Shown here: one piece after another, positions 10,460 through 20,282 of the stretch
How the letters are laid out: every line of letters starts with the position of its first letter
Position numbering within the stretch: the first letter of the stretch is position 1
From: Hyaloraphidium curvatum
Lineage: Eukaryota; Monoblepharomycota; Hyaloraphidiomycetes; Hyaloraphidiales; Hyaloraphidiaceae
Assembly: GCA_025558095.1 (NCBI GenBank)
Contig: JAIVFI010000016.1
Location: 62,001-126,000 of the forward strand
DNA: 64,000 bases
Direction: 5' to 3'
Made by a program: the position numbers and the translations under genes
Notes under the pieces: model-generated
What the model saw: only the letters and a program-made list of their open reading frames with translations
What the model was told of the DNA's origin: nothing
The model's database searches: none

Positions 10460-13400
10460 ATGACATCTCCCCATCCCCGCAAACCACGCGCATATGGTTT
10501 CCGACCGGCGGGCGCGGCGCTGGCGCTGCTCGGACTGCTCGTCCTCGCCGTCATTGCCCCGGCCTTCGGAGCTCCGTTGGCCTACTACCCATTCCCGACC
10601 GTCCGTCTTCCGCACGCCGGCGACGCCTCGCAGTGGCCACACCCGCGGCTCGTCATTCCTGCGCTCCTGCCGCGGCTGCAGGAGGCGTGGGACTCCCCTT
10701 CGCCGACGCCGGCCGCGGCACTCTTCAAGCAATGGCTGGCTGGCCTGCTCGCCGAGACCTCGTGCGCCGGCAAAGAGTGGCTGTGCGGCGACGGTATGGC
10801 CGCAGCAGGACTGGCGCTGGCGTGGCGGCTGTCGGGCAACGCCGCCTATGCGCAGAAGGCCTGCGACCTGTACTTGCCGTCCTTCACGGGGGCCTACACC
10901 AACGTCGGTGGCAACTGGCTCAGCACCGCGCACTTTGCCTTTGCCTTCGACTGGATGTACGACGCGCCGTGCTTCAACCAGGCCGCCCGGGACTCGCTGC
11001 GAGGGAAGCTGGTCCGCTTCTCGGGCGAAGGCGACGACCTCGCCCGCAACGGCGCTTCCATCTCGCACGACTCGGACATGAACTGCAACCTGCTCTCCTC
11101 GCACCTCGTTGCGGGATTGGCCCTGCGGGGCGAGAACTCGTCGGATACCGCCGAGGCAGTGTCGGACCTGCTACTCTCGCGGGGGTGGACACTGCTGGTG
11201 CAGGGCATATCGACGGATCCAAACATTCCGGAGCCGCAGCCGCTCTTGGACTTCTACCGCCAGTCGGTCGGCAGCGGTGCTCCCATCGTCGGCTGGGAAT
11301 ACGGCGTGGGTGACGACCTGCTTGGTTTCCACGCAATCATGGCCGTGCTCGACGACATGGGCATCTCCGACGACTACTTCCCCGAGATCCGCCCCTTCTG
11401 GGCAAACAGCATCCGGAGCTACATCCACTACTTCGACCCAGCCATGACCTTCTGGCACTGGCTGGGCGACTCCCAGGACCCCACCGACATTTCCAGCTGC
11501 GTCGGCTGCGCAGTGCAATCCTTCCTCTCCATGTCGGCCCACTGGGCCGAGCGTTTTGGTGACCTGACGGCGGCTGCCCATGCGCGCTTCCACATGGACG
11601 AATTCCTCTCCCGCCGCTCGTACGTCGCCGACTCGGAGCCCCTGCTCTGGTTCCTCCGCTCTTGGAACTCCACTGCCTCCCGGCTCGACTACCGCCGCGG
11701 CCCATCCACCCTCCCCCGCACCTACATCGCCGGCGTCGGCCCGGGGCAGCACACCGGCACCGCCGCCTTCCGTACGCACTGGAACTCCACCTCCTCCCCG
11801 TCCGACCCCGTGCAGGCGACCTGGGGCATTGTCACCGGATCGGGCGCCTACCCGTGGGACCACATCCTCAACGACGCCGGGAACTTCTTCGTCTGGCGCA
11901 ACGGCGAGTTCCTGCTCACCGAGCCCAGGTCGTACCAGGGCCCGGAGGTGGCCGAGGTGTTCAACTCGCTGTCGATCGTCAACCCGGGGGCGGGGAACAC
12001 GTACAACAACCTCAGCGGGGGGCCGATCGTGTACGGGCCCGAGGGGGCGGCGTACGTCGAGCGCGGCCGGAGCTACGGGGTCACCAAGGCAGACGATGAC
12101 ATGCTCTACGTGGCGATCAACATGGACCGTGAGCGATTCGAGGGCGTCTGCAAGCCCGGATTGATTGGTCTCGTCCCTTGCGTGCAGACAACTACAACTT
12201 TCCTCCGAACCCTTGGAGTGAGTGCACCGGCCTCTGTCTCGCCCCCGTCAAGACCTACTCGCGGCACATCGCGTGGGACGGCGGCGACTACCTCTTCATT
12301 TTTGACAGGGTCAAGCTCCAGTACCCCGCCGCCGCCGCCCTGCGCTTCCGAACCAACAGCCCTCCCTCCCCTCCCACCGTCGTCGACGCGGCCAAGAACA
12401 TCGTGCAGCTCCCTTCGTCGGGCGGCAGCTACCACACCCTGATGCGCGTGTTCAACAGCCCTCAGCTGGACTGGCGCTTCGTCAACGAATCGGAGACGTG
12501 GCCGCAGTTCGATTGGCACCTCGACCCTCAGGCCGTTGGGTGGATGGTCCGCGCCCGCTTGCTCCCGCAGGACGGGCTGGAGCACGACGTCGTGACGGTG
12601 ATGAACTTTGACAGGGCGGGCGCGGGGACGGGGCAGCTCGACTCGGCTGGGTTGGTCACCCCGCTGGACGGTCCGCCGGGGACGGGGTCTTTCGGCGTCT
12701 GCGCGGGCAAGATGTGCGTGGTGCTCGCGGGGTACGGGGTCGCATCCTCGGGAGGGCTGCGGACGAACGCGAGCTACGAGTCGCCGGCGATCTTGCCAGG
12801 CGGCAGGCACGCCGTGGGCGATCTGGATGCATCCAAGTGCTACGACGTGCTCGTCAACGGCACGACGGTCGCTTCGAGTCTCGGGGTCGCAGACGAGGAC
12901 AACACGGTCGTGTTTGCCGTCGGCGGGGGCAGCCTGCGCGTGGACGTGCAGGCCGTCGCATGTCCGGATGCGCAAATCAAGACCAGCACGACTTCATCCG
13001 TCACCAAGAGCTTCACGACGAGCGCATTGGGCACGAGCACCATGTCTGCCACCCGTAGCTTGACGACGAGCGGCACCGTAAGCAGCACTTCGAGGACGGA
13101 ACCCAGCTCTTCCATTTCTTCTACCTCTTCTGCGACGGCGACGGCTTCGCTTTTCAGCACCTGGTGGGAAACCACCACGACGGTCCTGCAGCCGCCTGCG
13201 ACCACCGCGATGCAGCAGCCGCCAACCACAGCGGTGCATCCGCCCACGACCACGGTGCCGACTGTCGCCGTGCCGACGACTAGCAGGGTCTTGGCGGGCA
13301 CAACGAGCAGGCCGATCAGCCTGCGGCGGAGCACGAGCCGGAGGCGGACGTCCAGCCGGAAGCGGACGACGTCGCGAAAGAGGACGACGACAAGGAGAAG

Positions 13401-13521
13401 GAGGACGACCACGCGGAGAAGGACGACGACGAGGCGAAAGACGACTTCGAGACGGCGGACGAGCACGAGGAGGCGCTCGAGCACCCGCCGGCGCTCCACG
13501 ACGAGAAGGAGCAGCCCGTGA
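10460..13521 (+). CDS. Secreted heparinase II/III-like protein with basic Ser/Thr/Arg tail
   Basis: Two exons (intron 12129-12187, GTGAGC...GTGCAG). The N-terminus has a hydrophobic segment, AALALLGLLVLAVIAPAFG, acting as signal peptide or anchor. Residues ~50-560 are rich in Trp/Tyr/His with alpha-helical hairpins (for example NWLSTAHFAFAFDWMYDAP and the DPAMTFWHWLGDS stretch). A beta-rich part follows, including GAYPWDHILNDAGNFFVWRNG. This layout recalls the (alpha/alpha) toroid plus beta-sandwich of heparinase II/III-type polysaccharide lyases, but I see no certain catalytic signature, so the enzyme class is inferred. The last ~190 residues are a low-complexity Ser/Thr region that becomes an almost pure Thr-Ser-Arg tail. 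That tail is strongly cationic and could bind acidic polysaccharide or the cell wall. Confidence 0.6.
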
Positions 13522-13549
13522 CGATGTGAAGGTAATCGATTCATGCCTC

Positions 13550-14859
13550 CTACTCGTCCAATTCGATCACCGTTCCCCTCCTCGAAAGCCCTCCCGGCAT
13601 CCACCCCCTTAACCACCCCGGGACATCCCCCTTTCCCCCCTCGGGCGGCAGCGGCTCCTCCGCCCAGCTGACCGCCCTCCCCAGCCCCGGCGACTGCGGC
13701 GCCGACCCCGTCCGCGACGTCGCAGTCGGCGACGCCAGCACAACCACCGAATCGGCGGAGCGCGACGAGACGGAGGGGTTGCGCTGGCGGAAGGCGCCGA
13801 GCGGGATCCAGGAGGAAGAGCCGCGGGCGGGGTATTCGACGACCACCGTGGGGCGCTCCATCCGTGGGGGTTCGGCGGGGGGGATGGAGGGGTTGTCCGG
13901 GTTGGAGGCGCGCGCGGGGCGGAACCACGCGGTGATCTTGTCCCACGTCGTCGTCCGGGTCGCGAGGGAGGCGACCGAGGCGGCGTCCGTTTCGCCTTCC
14001 GCGGGATAGACGTCCGCCATAGAGGTGTAGAGGAAGGTGGAGCTCCGCGAGGGCGGATCGGGGGCGGAGGCAGACGAGGGGGTGCGGAAGGCGCGGCGGC
14101 CGCGGGTGCCAGTGGTGGGCTCGCCGAGGAAGTATCGGAAGAGGAGGAAGCGGCCGAGCCAGATGAGGAGGGCGCAGGCGACGATGCCGGCGAGGATGAA
14201 GCCGATGATGATGCCGACCTGGAATGCGGCAAGCCGAGCGGTCAGAGAAATGAGATATACTGGCAACCCCCATAAGAGACCCACTCTTCTCGCGGTGACC
14301 TCGTTCAGGTCGCTCGAGCTCCCCGACCCGCCGAACTCCGGGTTCTTCGCGAGGTAGTAGCTCGCGCTCTGGTTGTAGTACCTGCCGTAGATGGTATCCG
14401 GCGGCTCAGGCGGGCCGACCAGGAACTGCACCGCGTCCGCAAAGAATGCCGCCGCCGCTTCAGGAAGCACGCCCCCGGGGTTCTGCGCGCACAAAGTCCG
14501 AAGAGCCGCCGTGGCGGTCGCGTTGCGGCAGTCAAAACACGCGGCCATGGGGGCGTTGGCGAGGAAGAGCTGCCGGCACGCGCAGACGAGCGAGGCGGGA
14601 CGGATGGGGAGCTGGTGCGCAAACACGGAGAAACCCCCGGACGGGGCGGTGACATTGAAGGGCAGCGACGGGAACGGGTATGGCAGGGCACCTGGAGACC
14701 GAATATCAGATCCAATGACGTCGGAAGCGGCTACCAGGCGCGGACGCGGTGTCGGAACGTACAGAGCGGACGCAGCGGCGCCGGGTACGAGGAAAAGCCG
14801 CTGCATTCGGCCTCGCACTCGGGATATGTCGGGAGCGCGGCATACTCGAACTGCGACAT
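13550..14859 (-). CDS. Single-pass membrane protein with Cys-rich ectodomain, 5' end unclear
   Basis: The clear part reads from about 14859 leftward. It has an extracellular region with paired cysteines (PECEAECSGF, CACRQLF, CFDCRNAT) and N-glycosylation sites (NAT, NQS). One membrane span, VGIIIGFILAGIVACALLIW, is followed by a ~190-residue cytosolic tail rich in Ser/Pro/Arg ending IELDE. Introns are likely at about 14220-14283 (GTGGGT...CAG, rejoining VTARR to VGIIIGF) and just after PAPLRPLC (GTACGT...CCAG). No signal peptide can be found. The ATG at 14859 would give a protein with an ectodomain but no targeting signal, so a 5' exon is missing or unrecognised. The neighbouring EEP fragment also lacks its 5' half. 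Function is unknown; the layout suggests a surface receptor or sensor. Confidence 0.55.
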
Positions 14860-14881
14860 CGGAAAGGCCCGCTAGGCGCTC

Positions 14882-15728
14882 ATGATCGGGAACGGCATTG
14901 GGAGGAGAGGAGCGGGAAGGGGTTTCACACAGCTCGAGACTCTCGAGGGACGGAAGACACCCACCACGCGAGCTTGGACGACCTTCAGCCCGGTGTTCTA
15001 CGACAAAATTCGCTTCAAGCGTCTCGACTGCGGCATCAAGGCTTTGCCTTGGCACTCGGGCCCGCGCGCCTTCACCTGGGTCCACCTCTTCGACAAGCGA
15101 ACTGGGAGGTCGTTGCTCGCCGTCTCGCTCGTACGTTAATCCCCGGCCGCGGAAATTACAGCCGCCTGATCTCGCGCCTGCAGCACTTTGAATTCTCGTT
15201 CAAGGACAGTCAAGCATCCAATCCCCCGCCGCCGAACGCGGCCATGCGCCGGGAAGCCAGCGGCAAGATCGCCCGCGACAAGTCCCTCGATACTCTCCTC
15301 CAGTTCCTCGTCGACTGTCACCCCGACGTGCCCGCCGTCGTAGCCGGCGACTTCAACTGCTACCACCGCACGCAGGCCGAAGCCCTTCGCACGGGCATGC
15401 AACGTGCGGGGTTCGAGGACGCCCACGCCGGGACCTCGGACACGTTCAAATCAAGGCACGGGAAGGACAACTACCTCTACCCGGAGAGGGCGAGGGAGGA
15501 AACGCAGAACCCGAACCGTCACTGCGGGAGGATGTAAGTGCTTTCCTGCCGCGCTACTTTCGTCCGCGCGGAGCTCACCATTCACACCCACGCAGCGACC
15601 ACATCTTCGCCCGGGGCTTCCGCATTTGTGAGAGTTCGGTGCACACGAAGCCGGTCGTGACGCGCCACGGGTATGAGCAGTGGCCTTCGGACCACTACCC
15701 TATCCTGGCAACGCTCGAGTTCCAGTGA
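14882..15728 (+). pseudogene. Endonuclease/exonuclease/phosphatase-family gene lacking its 5' half
   Basis: Exons about 14882-15130, 15184-15533 and 15596-15728 join to the C-terminal half of an EEP-fold metal-dependent phosphodiesterase. They show FSPVFYDKIRFKRL, the DFN motif in VVAGDFNCY, RIDHIFARGF (restored across the last intron) and PSDHYPILATLEF, which carries the catalytic Asp-His. The splice sites are good. The N-terminal half of the fold, with the metal-binding Asn and Glu (LQEV-type) motifs, is absent: upstream sequence on this strand has no such coding, and the space is taken by the oppositely oriented membrane-protein gene. Either the gene was truncated by rearrangement or an upstream exon is not recognisable. 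As it stands the product should be inactive. Confidence 0.6.
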
Positions 15729-16435
15729 CACCGAGATCGCGACTGCAAGCAGCAACCAGCTTTGGCACGGGAAAGTCTTCGTCAAGCTAAGGGCAATGAT
15801 TGGTCGGGTGTGGAATCTTCAGATTCGCAGGCGTGCGGGATGGTAGCTTCGGGACAAGGTTCATAGGCTTCGTCGACAGTTGTAGCTTTTGATTGAACAT
15901 TCTGATTGATTCATCTTTCGTACTCGATGGATGAATGCTAAGTTCCAACTTTGACGCACTGAATACAAATCTTGCTGAATAACTTACGTTTCTGGCCTCC
16001 CCGTCGCGAGCCGACCTTGACGATAAGATATCGGAAATATTACCGCAGGGAAGCAACCTCGCCTCATCATAGCCCAGATCGGACTAACCGGCAATGCCCA
16101 CGCATGTGGGACGTCGGGCCCAAAGTCAGTCCCCAAACCAGAAAGTCAGTCAGTCAGTCAGTCAATCAACCTTCGAAGCCTGAACTCTACGGTCGCAGGC
16201 CATTCGTCTGCAGCCCCGCAAGTGCGTGCGCCATTGGGCGCTCGCTCTCTTCGGGGCCCCACGGCTCGCACGGCGGCCGGCCGCGTTCACGGGGAATTCC
16301 GGCGTCGCTCGCCCTGCTTCCGACCGACCGCGCTTCCCAAAACCCGGCACCGTGTTGCCCGTCGCTACAGGTACCGCTTCCTCCGCACGCGCATCGCTCG
16401 GCAAGCTTACTCCGGATGACAGCTGCCGCTCCCTG
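15729..16435. other. Intergenic, relatively AT-rich
   Basis: This 0.7-kb stretch is visibly less GC-rich than its surroundings, with frequent stops on both strands up to about 16180. I see no gene. An upstream in-frame ATG at 16226 belongs to the frame of the next gene and could extend it. Confidence 0.4.
16144..16163. repeat. (AGTC)5 microsatellite
   Basis: Five perfect AGTC tetranucleotides, followed by a degenerate AATC unit, lie in the intergenic region. No function is implied. Confidence 0.85.
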
Positions 16436-16819
16436 ATGAGGCATCTTACGGACAAAGAAGCCATAGTCGTGGTGGTCTTCTTCCTCGCCGTTGGCGGCGC
16501 CGGCATCGGATGTTATGTCGTGGCCGTGCGCACTCCCGGGTATTCTTTTGGCTCACTGTGGTGGGCGGGGTGGATCATGATGTTCATCGGGTTCGGGCTC
16601 CTGTGGGCCCTGCCCGCGTGCCTGGCCGATGAACGCGGTAAGGAGGGCGGCAAGGACGGGGACGGAACGGATGCGCCGGAAGAGATCGTCGTCGGCGATG
16701 TCGATGTCCATGGCGGTGATTTGGCGCCGAAGGACGACGCGGCGGAAGAGGCAGGGGATGGCGGCGAGGTGGTCGATACTGTGAACCTGGTGGGGAAGAG
16801 CGGCGAAAAGGACGAATGA
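16436..16819 (+). CDS. Small two-span membrane protein with acidic tail
   Basis: From ATG 16436 the product has 127 residues: MRHLTDKEA, then two hydrophobic segments (IVVVVFFLAVGGAGIGCYVV and WWAGWIMMFIGFGLLWALPA) and a highly acidic, Gly/Asp/Glu-rich tail of about 70 residues. An in-frame ATG at 16226 would add 70 residues of basic sequence; I prefer the shorter start because that extension has no hydrophobic or conserved character. No family is recognised. Both termini would face the same side of the membrane. Confidence 0.55.
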   Translation: MRHLTDKEAIVVVVFFLAVGGAGIGCYVVAVRTPGYSFGSLWWAGWIMMFIGFGLLWALPACLADERGKEGGKDGDGTDAPEEIVVGDVDVHGGDLAPKDDAAEEAGDGGEVVDTVNLVGKSGEKDE

Positions 16820-17031
16820 ATGCCGCGCAGGCTGACCCTGGGCTGGGGAGAGTGGGGACAGACAACTCTTCGAGTATCGGCCCGATACTGTACAAAAGGA
16901 TATCGATCTACCTTGTGTATTGCGACGCGGACGGAAATGCCATACCAGACCAGACCAGACAGCCCGCTACGGATCTCTCCCATCCGTCCCGTCGGCCCGT
17001 TTTCCTCGCGCGACGCCAAGCTGACCTGCAC

Positions 17032-18066
17032 TCACAGCCTCGCCGCCTCCCCTTCTTGGTCGTGGTACCCCGCCGACTTCTTGGCCAGGCCGCCGAAGAG
17101 GTCCAGCATCCGCGCGCGCCACTGGAACAGCGGGTCCGAGGGCTCGAGGAGCTGCGTGGAGGTGGCGGCTAGAGGAAGTCGGTTAGCTTCGGCCAGCGCG
17201 GTGATCGAGTGAGGAGCTCACAGACGGCGCGGATCCTGAAAGTGGCAGCAAACAGATGAGCCTTCTTCCACATGCCGAACAAAAGGCAGGCAACCCACCA
17301 AAGGAACGCGCTGAACAGCACGTAGTCGCAGTACAGCGGCGTCTCCCCCCCGAGGAACTTGCTCCCCCTCAGGATCCCCCTCGCCGGCTCGAGCGCGCGG
17401 CGGAACTCCTGGATCACCTGCGGGATCTGCTCGCGCGGGACCTGCGGCTTGGGCATGGAGCCGGACTTGATGCCGAACATCTTGGCGCGCTCGGCCGAGT
17501 AGTACCTTTCGAACGCGGGGAGGTGAGACACCACAGCACAGGAAAAGGGGGAGGAGGAGTACCAATCCCGCCCGTCGTCGTCCTGCAGCATCCTCGCGTC
17601 GTCGAAGCACAGCTTCTGGATGAAGGGGTTGACGACCGAGTTGACCCAGTTGCAGACGAACTGGGTCAGCTGCGGCGAGGGGCCAAAGAGCGACGGCAGG
17701 TCGGGGTAGGCCTCGTCGAGGTAGTGCGCGATCTTCTGCGAGTCGTTGACGAAGGGGACCTTCGGGTTGTTGGGGTCAACCTGTTCCGCAGGTGCCCGAA
17801 AGGAGGTGGTCGGAGGAGGAAGCCGGGCGGTGAGCCGGAGCGGAACGAGCGTGCCGACGGAGGGTACCAACAATGACCGGCACCAACTTCTGCTTCGAGA
17901 ACGCGATCTGGTCCTTCTCGGTGAACGTAATCGACACCCGCTTCATCGGGAAACCTTTGTGCGCAACGGCGAGCACCGCCCGCCACGCGAACGGCGAAAG
18001 CACGCGGGCGCGGTCGCCCTTCGAGGTGCAGAGCTCGTAGACGGTGATGGGCTGCTTGTCCGCCAT
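17032..18066 (-). CDS. Glutathione S-transferase-like protein, about 5 exons
   Basis: Predicted glutathione-conjugating or etherase-type enzyme of the cytosol. The first exon from ATG 18066 encodes a thioredoxin-fold N-terminal domain: ITVYELCTS, SPFAWRAVLAVAHKGFP, then KLVPVIVDPNN after splicing out 17781-17871. The domain ends with the expected FVNDSQKIAHYLDEAYPDLP, carrying the Asp-Ser that binds the gamma-glutamyl group. The helical C-terminal domain continues through ALEPARGILRGSKFLGGETP. Two more introns join FLW to IRAV and then to the true C-terminus, SATSTQLLEPSDPLFQWRAR, ending at 17032. Fungal and bacterial etherase-like GSTs end in a similar way. The first intron begins GTTGGT, an unusual donor. 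It is divergent from the amidase with 150 bp between starts. Confidence 0.82.
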
Positions 18067-18216
18067 CGCGCCGGCCGTGGAGGGGGAGAGTGTGTCGGCA
18101 AAAGGCGCACGTCTCCCACGCGGATCGGCGACGCTCTTGTCGCCCGCCAACCCCTGCCTTCGGACGATTCCGCTCCGTTTGCCCTCTCTCGTGCCATCAT
18201 TTTCATCTATTCCACG

Positions 18217-19917
18217 ATGTCGATCCCGCTCGTCGAGATTTCGGTCGCCGATCTCGCCGCGGCGCTCGCGGACGGCCGCACGACGGCGCGGTCCCTCGTC
18301 GAGGGCTATCTCGCCCGCATCGCGCGGTACGACGGCGCGATCAACGCGGTCGTCGTGGCGAACCCCGACGCGCTGGCCGATGCATTCGCCAGCGACGAAC
18401 GGCGGGCAAAGGGCGCCTCGCTGGGGCCGCTGGACGGCATCCCGTATCTGGCAAAGGACAGCTACATGGTCCGCGGCCTGACCTGCGCCGCGGGATCGCC
18501 GGCCTTTGCGGACCTGATTGCGCAGAAGGACGCGTTCACGATCGAGCGCCTGCGCGCCGCGGGGGCCATCTGCCTCGGCCTGACCAACATGCCTCCGATG
18601 GCGAACGGCGGCATGCAGCGCGGCCTTTATGGACGCGCAGAGAGCCCGTACAACGATAAATTCCTCACAGCGCCATTCGGTTCCGGCTCCTCCAACGGGT
18701 CGGGCTCGGGGCTGGCAGCTTCGTTCGCGGCCTTCGCCCTCGCCGAGGAAACGTGGTCCAGTGGCCGCGGGCCTGCTTCCAACAACGGTCTGTGCTGCTA
18801 CACGCCCAGCCGCGGTATCATTTCCGTACGGGGCAACTGGCCGCTCGTGCCGACTATGGACGTCTGCGTGCCGTACGCGCGGTCGATGGGGGACCTATTG
18901 ATGCTGCTGGACGTTATCGTGGCCGACGACAAGGAATCGCGCGGCGACTTCTGGCGCGCGCAGCCCTGGGTCAAGATCCCCCGTGCGTCCGAAGTGCGCC
19001 CGGCTTCATACGCCGCACTCTCGGACCAGGCTACGCTGGCGGGCGTGCGCCTTGGCGTCCCTCGGATGTACATCGGCGAGGACAAGGACTCCAAGGACCC
19101 CATCGAGACCCGGCCAACCGTCATCGAGCAGTGGAACAAGGCACGCCGCGATCTGGAAGCTGCCGGAGCCACCGTCGTCGAGGTCGACTTTCCCGCCGTG
19201 ACCAACTACGAAGCGCGCGGCCTCTCCGACGACCGCTCCCTCGCCGCCCGAGGCCTGGTCCCCAAGGGCTTCGCCGACTCGGAGCTCTGGGACCTGTGCA
19301 TCTGGTCGTGGGACGACTTCCTCGCCGCCAACGGCGACCCCAAGCTGCACCGCCTCGCGGACGTCGACCCGGACCTCATCTTTCCCCCGCCGCCCGGCGC
19401 CCTGCCGGACCGGTACGACGACCACCTCCGCCGGTTCGCCCCAGAGGACGTGCCGCTTGCGGAGTACGTCCACCGCGCCCGGCGCGGGATCAAACCCCTC
19501 GCGGAGATCCCGCACATGGCCAAAGGGCTGCAGGGCCTCGAAGACGCGCGCCGGCTGGACTTTGAATCCTGGATGGACAACCTCGGCCTCGACGCGGTCG
19601 TGTTCCCCGCCGTCGCCGACGTCGGGCCAGCCGACGCCGACGTGAACCCTGCCTCCGCCGCGCTGGCCTGGCGCAACGGGACCTGGGTAGCGAACGGGAA
19701 CCTCGTCCCGCGGCACCTGGGCATCCCGTGCGTGCAGGTACCGATGGGCCTGATGGCCGACATTGGGATGCCGATCGGGTTGGCGTTCGCGGGGAGGGCG
19801 TACGACGACTCGAAGCTGCTTGGGATCGGTGCGGCGTTCGAGAGGGCGGCGAACAGGGAAGGGTCGGCGGTGGGGAGGACGAGGGTGCCGCCGGAGAGCA
19901 CGCCGGAGATCGTTTGA
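18217..19917 (+). CDS. Amidase-signature-family hydrolase
   Basis: Hydrolyses C-N amide bonds; substrate not predictable. A single exon of 566 residues starts at ATG 18217 (the frame is open further upstream, but that overlaps the divergent GST gene and has no family match). The Ser-cisSer-Lys triad elements are visible: Lys in YLAKDSYMVRG (near residue 80) and the Gly/Ser loop GSGSSNGSGSG, followed by EETWSSGRGPASNNG holding the expected nucleophile position. The loop differs from the bacterial GTDTGGSIR form but fits a fungal subgroup as I remember it. The first 60 residues (VADLAAALADGRTTARSLV) are the standard amidase N-terminal helix pair. No signal peptide is present. Confidence 0.88.
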   Translation: MSIPLVEISVADLAAALADGRTTARSLVEGYLARIARYDGAINAVVVANPDALADAFASDERRAKGASLGPLDGIPYLAKDSYMVRGLTCAAGSPAFADLIAQKDAFTIERLRAAGAICLGLTNMPPMANGGMQRGLYGRAESPYNDKFLTAPFGSGSSNGSGSGLAASFAAFALAEETWSSGRGPASNNGLCCYTPSRGIISVRGNWPLVPTMDVCVPYARSMGDLLMLLDVIVADDKESRGDFWRAQPWVKIPRASEVRPASYAALSDQATLAGVRLGVPRMYIGEDKDSKDPIETRPTVIEQWNKARRDLEAAGATVVEVDFPAVTNYEARGLSDDRSLAARGLVPKGFADSELWDLCIWSWDDFLAANGDPKLHRLADVDPDLIFPPPPGALPDRYDDHLRRFAPEDVPLAEYVHRARRGIKPLAEIPHMAKGLQGLEDARRLDFESWMDNLGLDAVVFPAVADVGPADADVNPASAALAWRNGTWVANGNLVPRHLGIPCVQVPMGLMADIGMPIGLAFAGRAYDDSKLLGIGAAFERAANREGSAVGRTRVPPESTPEIV

Positions 19918-20282
19918 TTCCGGTGGCGTCGACCATGGTGTCGTATCAGTTTCTCGATCGGTTGGTGATCTATGGTCTCTACCCATGTACTGTTGTTGCT
20001 TGAAAGGTCGTTATGAGAGGGTGAGAAAGAAAGGATCGAGGTTACACAGCGAGACATGAATTGAGTGCTGTAGAGTCGGAAATCGGAATCCAACGATGAA
20101 GCATCGTTGTTCGCCCGCGAGGATGAATCTTTCCCGGATGTTCGCGGGGTCTCGGGAAGGCGAGTCAGGGCAGGCAGGGTCCACCTCTGGGAGACCCCAA
20201 ACGCCACGCCGTTGGACGCTCATCGGAGCGCTATTCGGCCTAAATCGGCTTCCATATCCCGCATTCCGTCGAACCCTTCGCG
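19918..20282. other. Intergenic, no gene seen
   Basis: These 365 bp between two plus-strand genes contain short frames only, presumably the amidase 3' UTR and the PfkB promoter. Confidence 0.4.

Noticed and set aside
15787-16056. Minus-strand 89-codon frame in the AT-richer gap
   Set aside because: No recognisable motif, atypical codon use and no conserved splice context.
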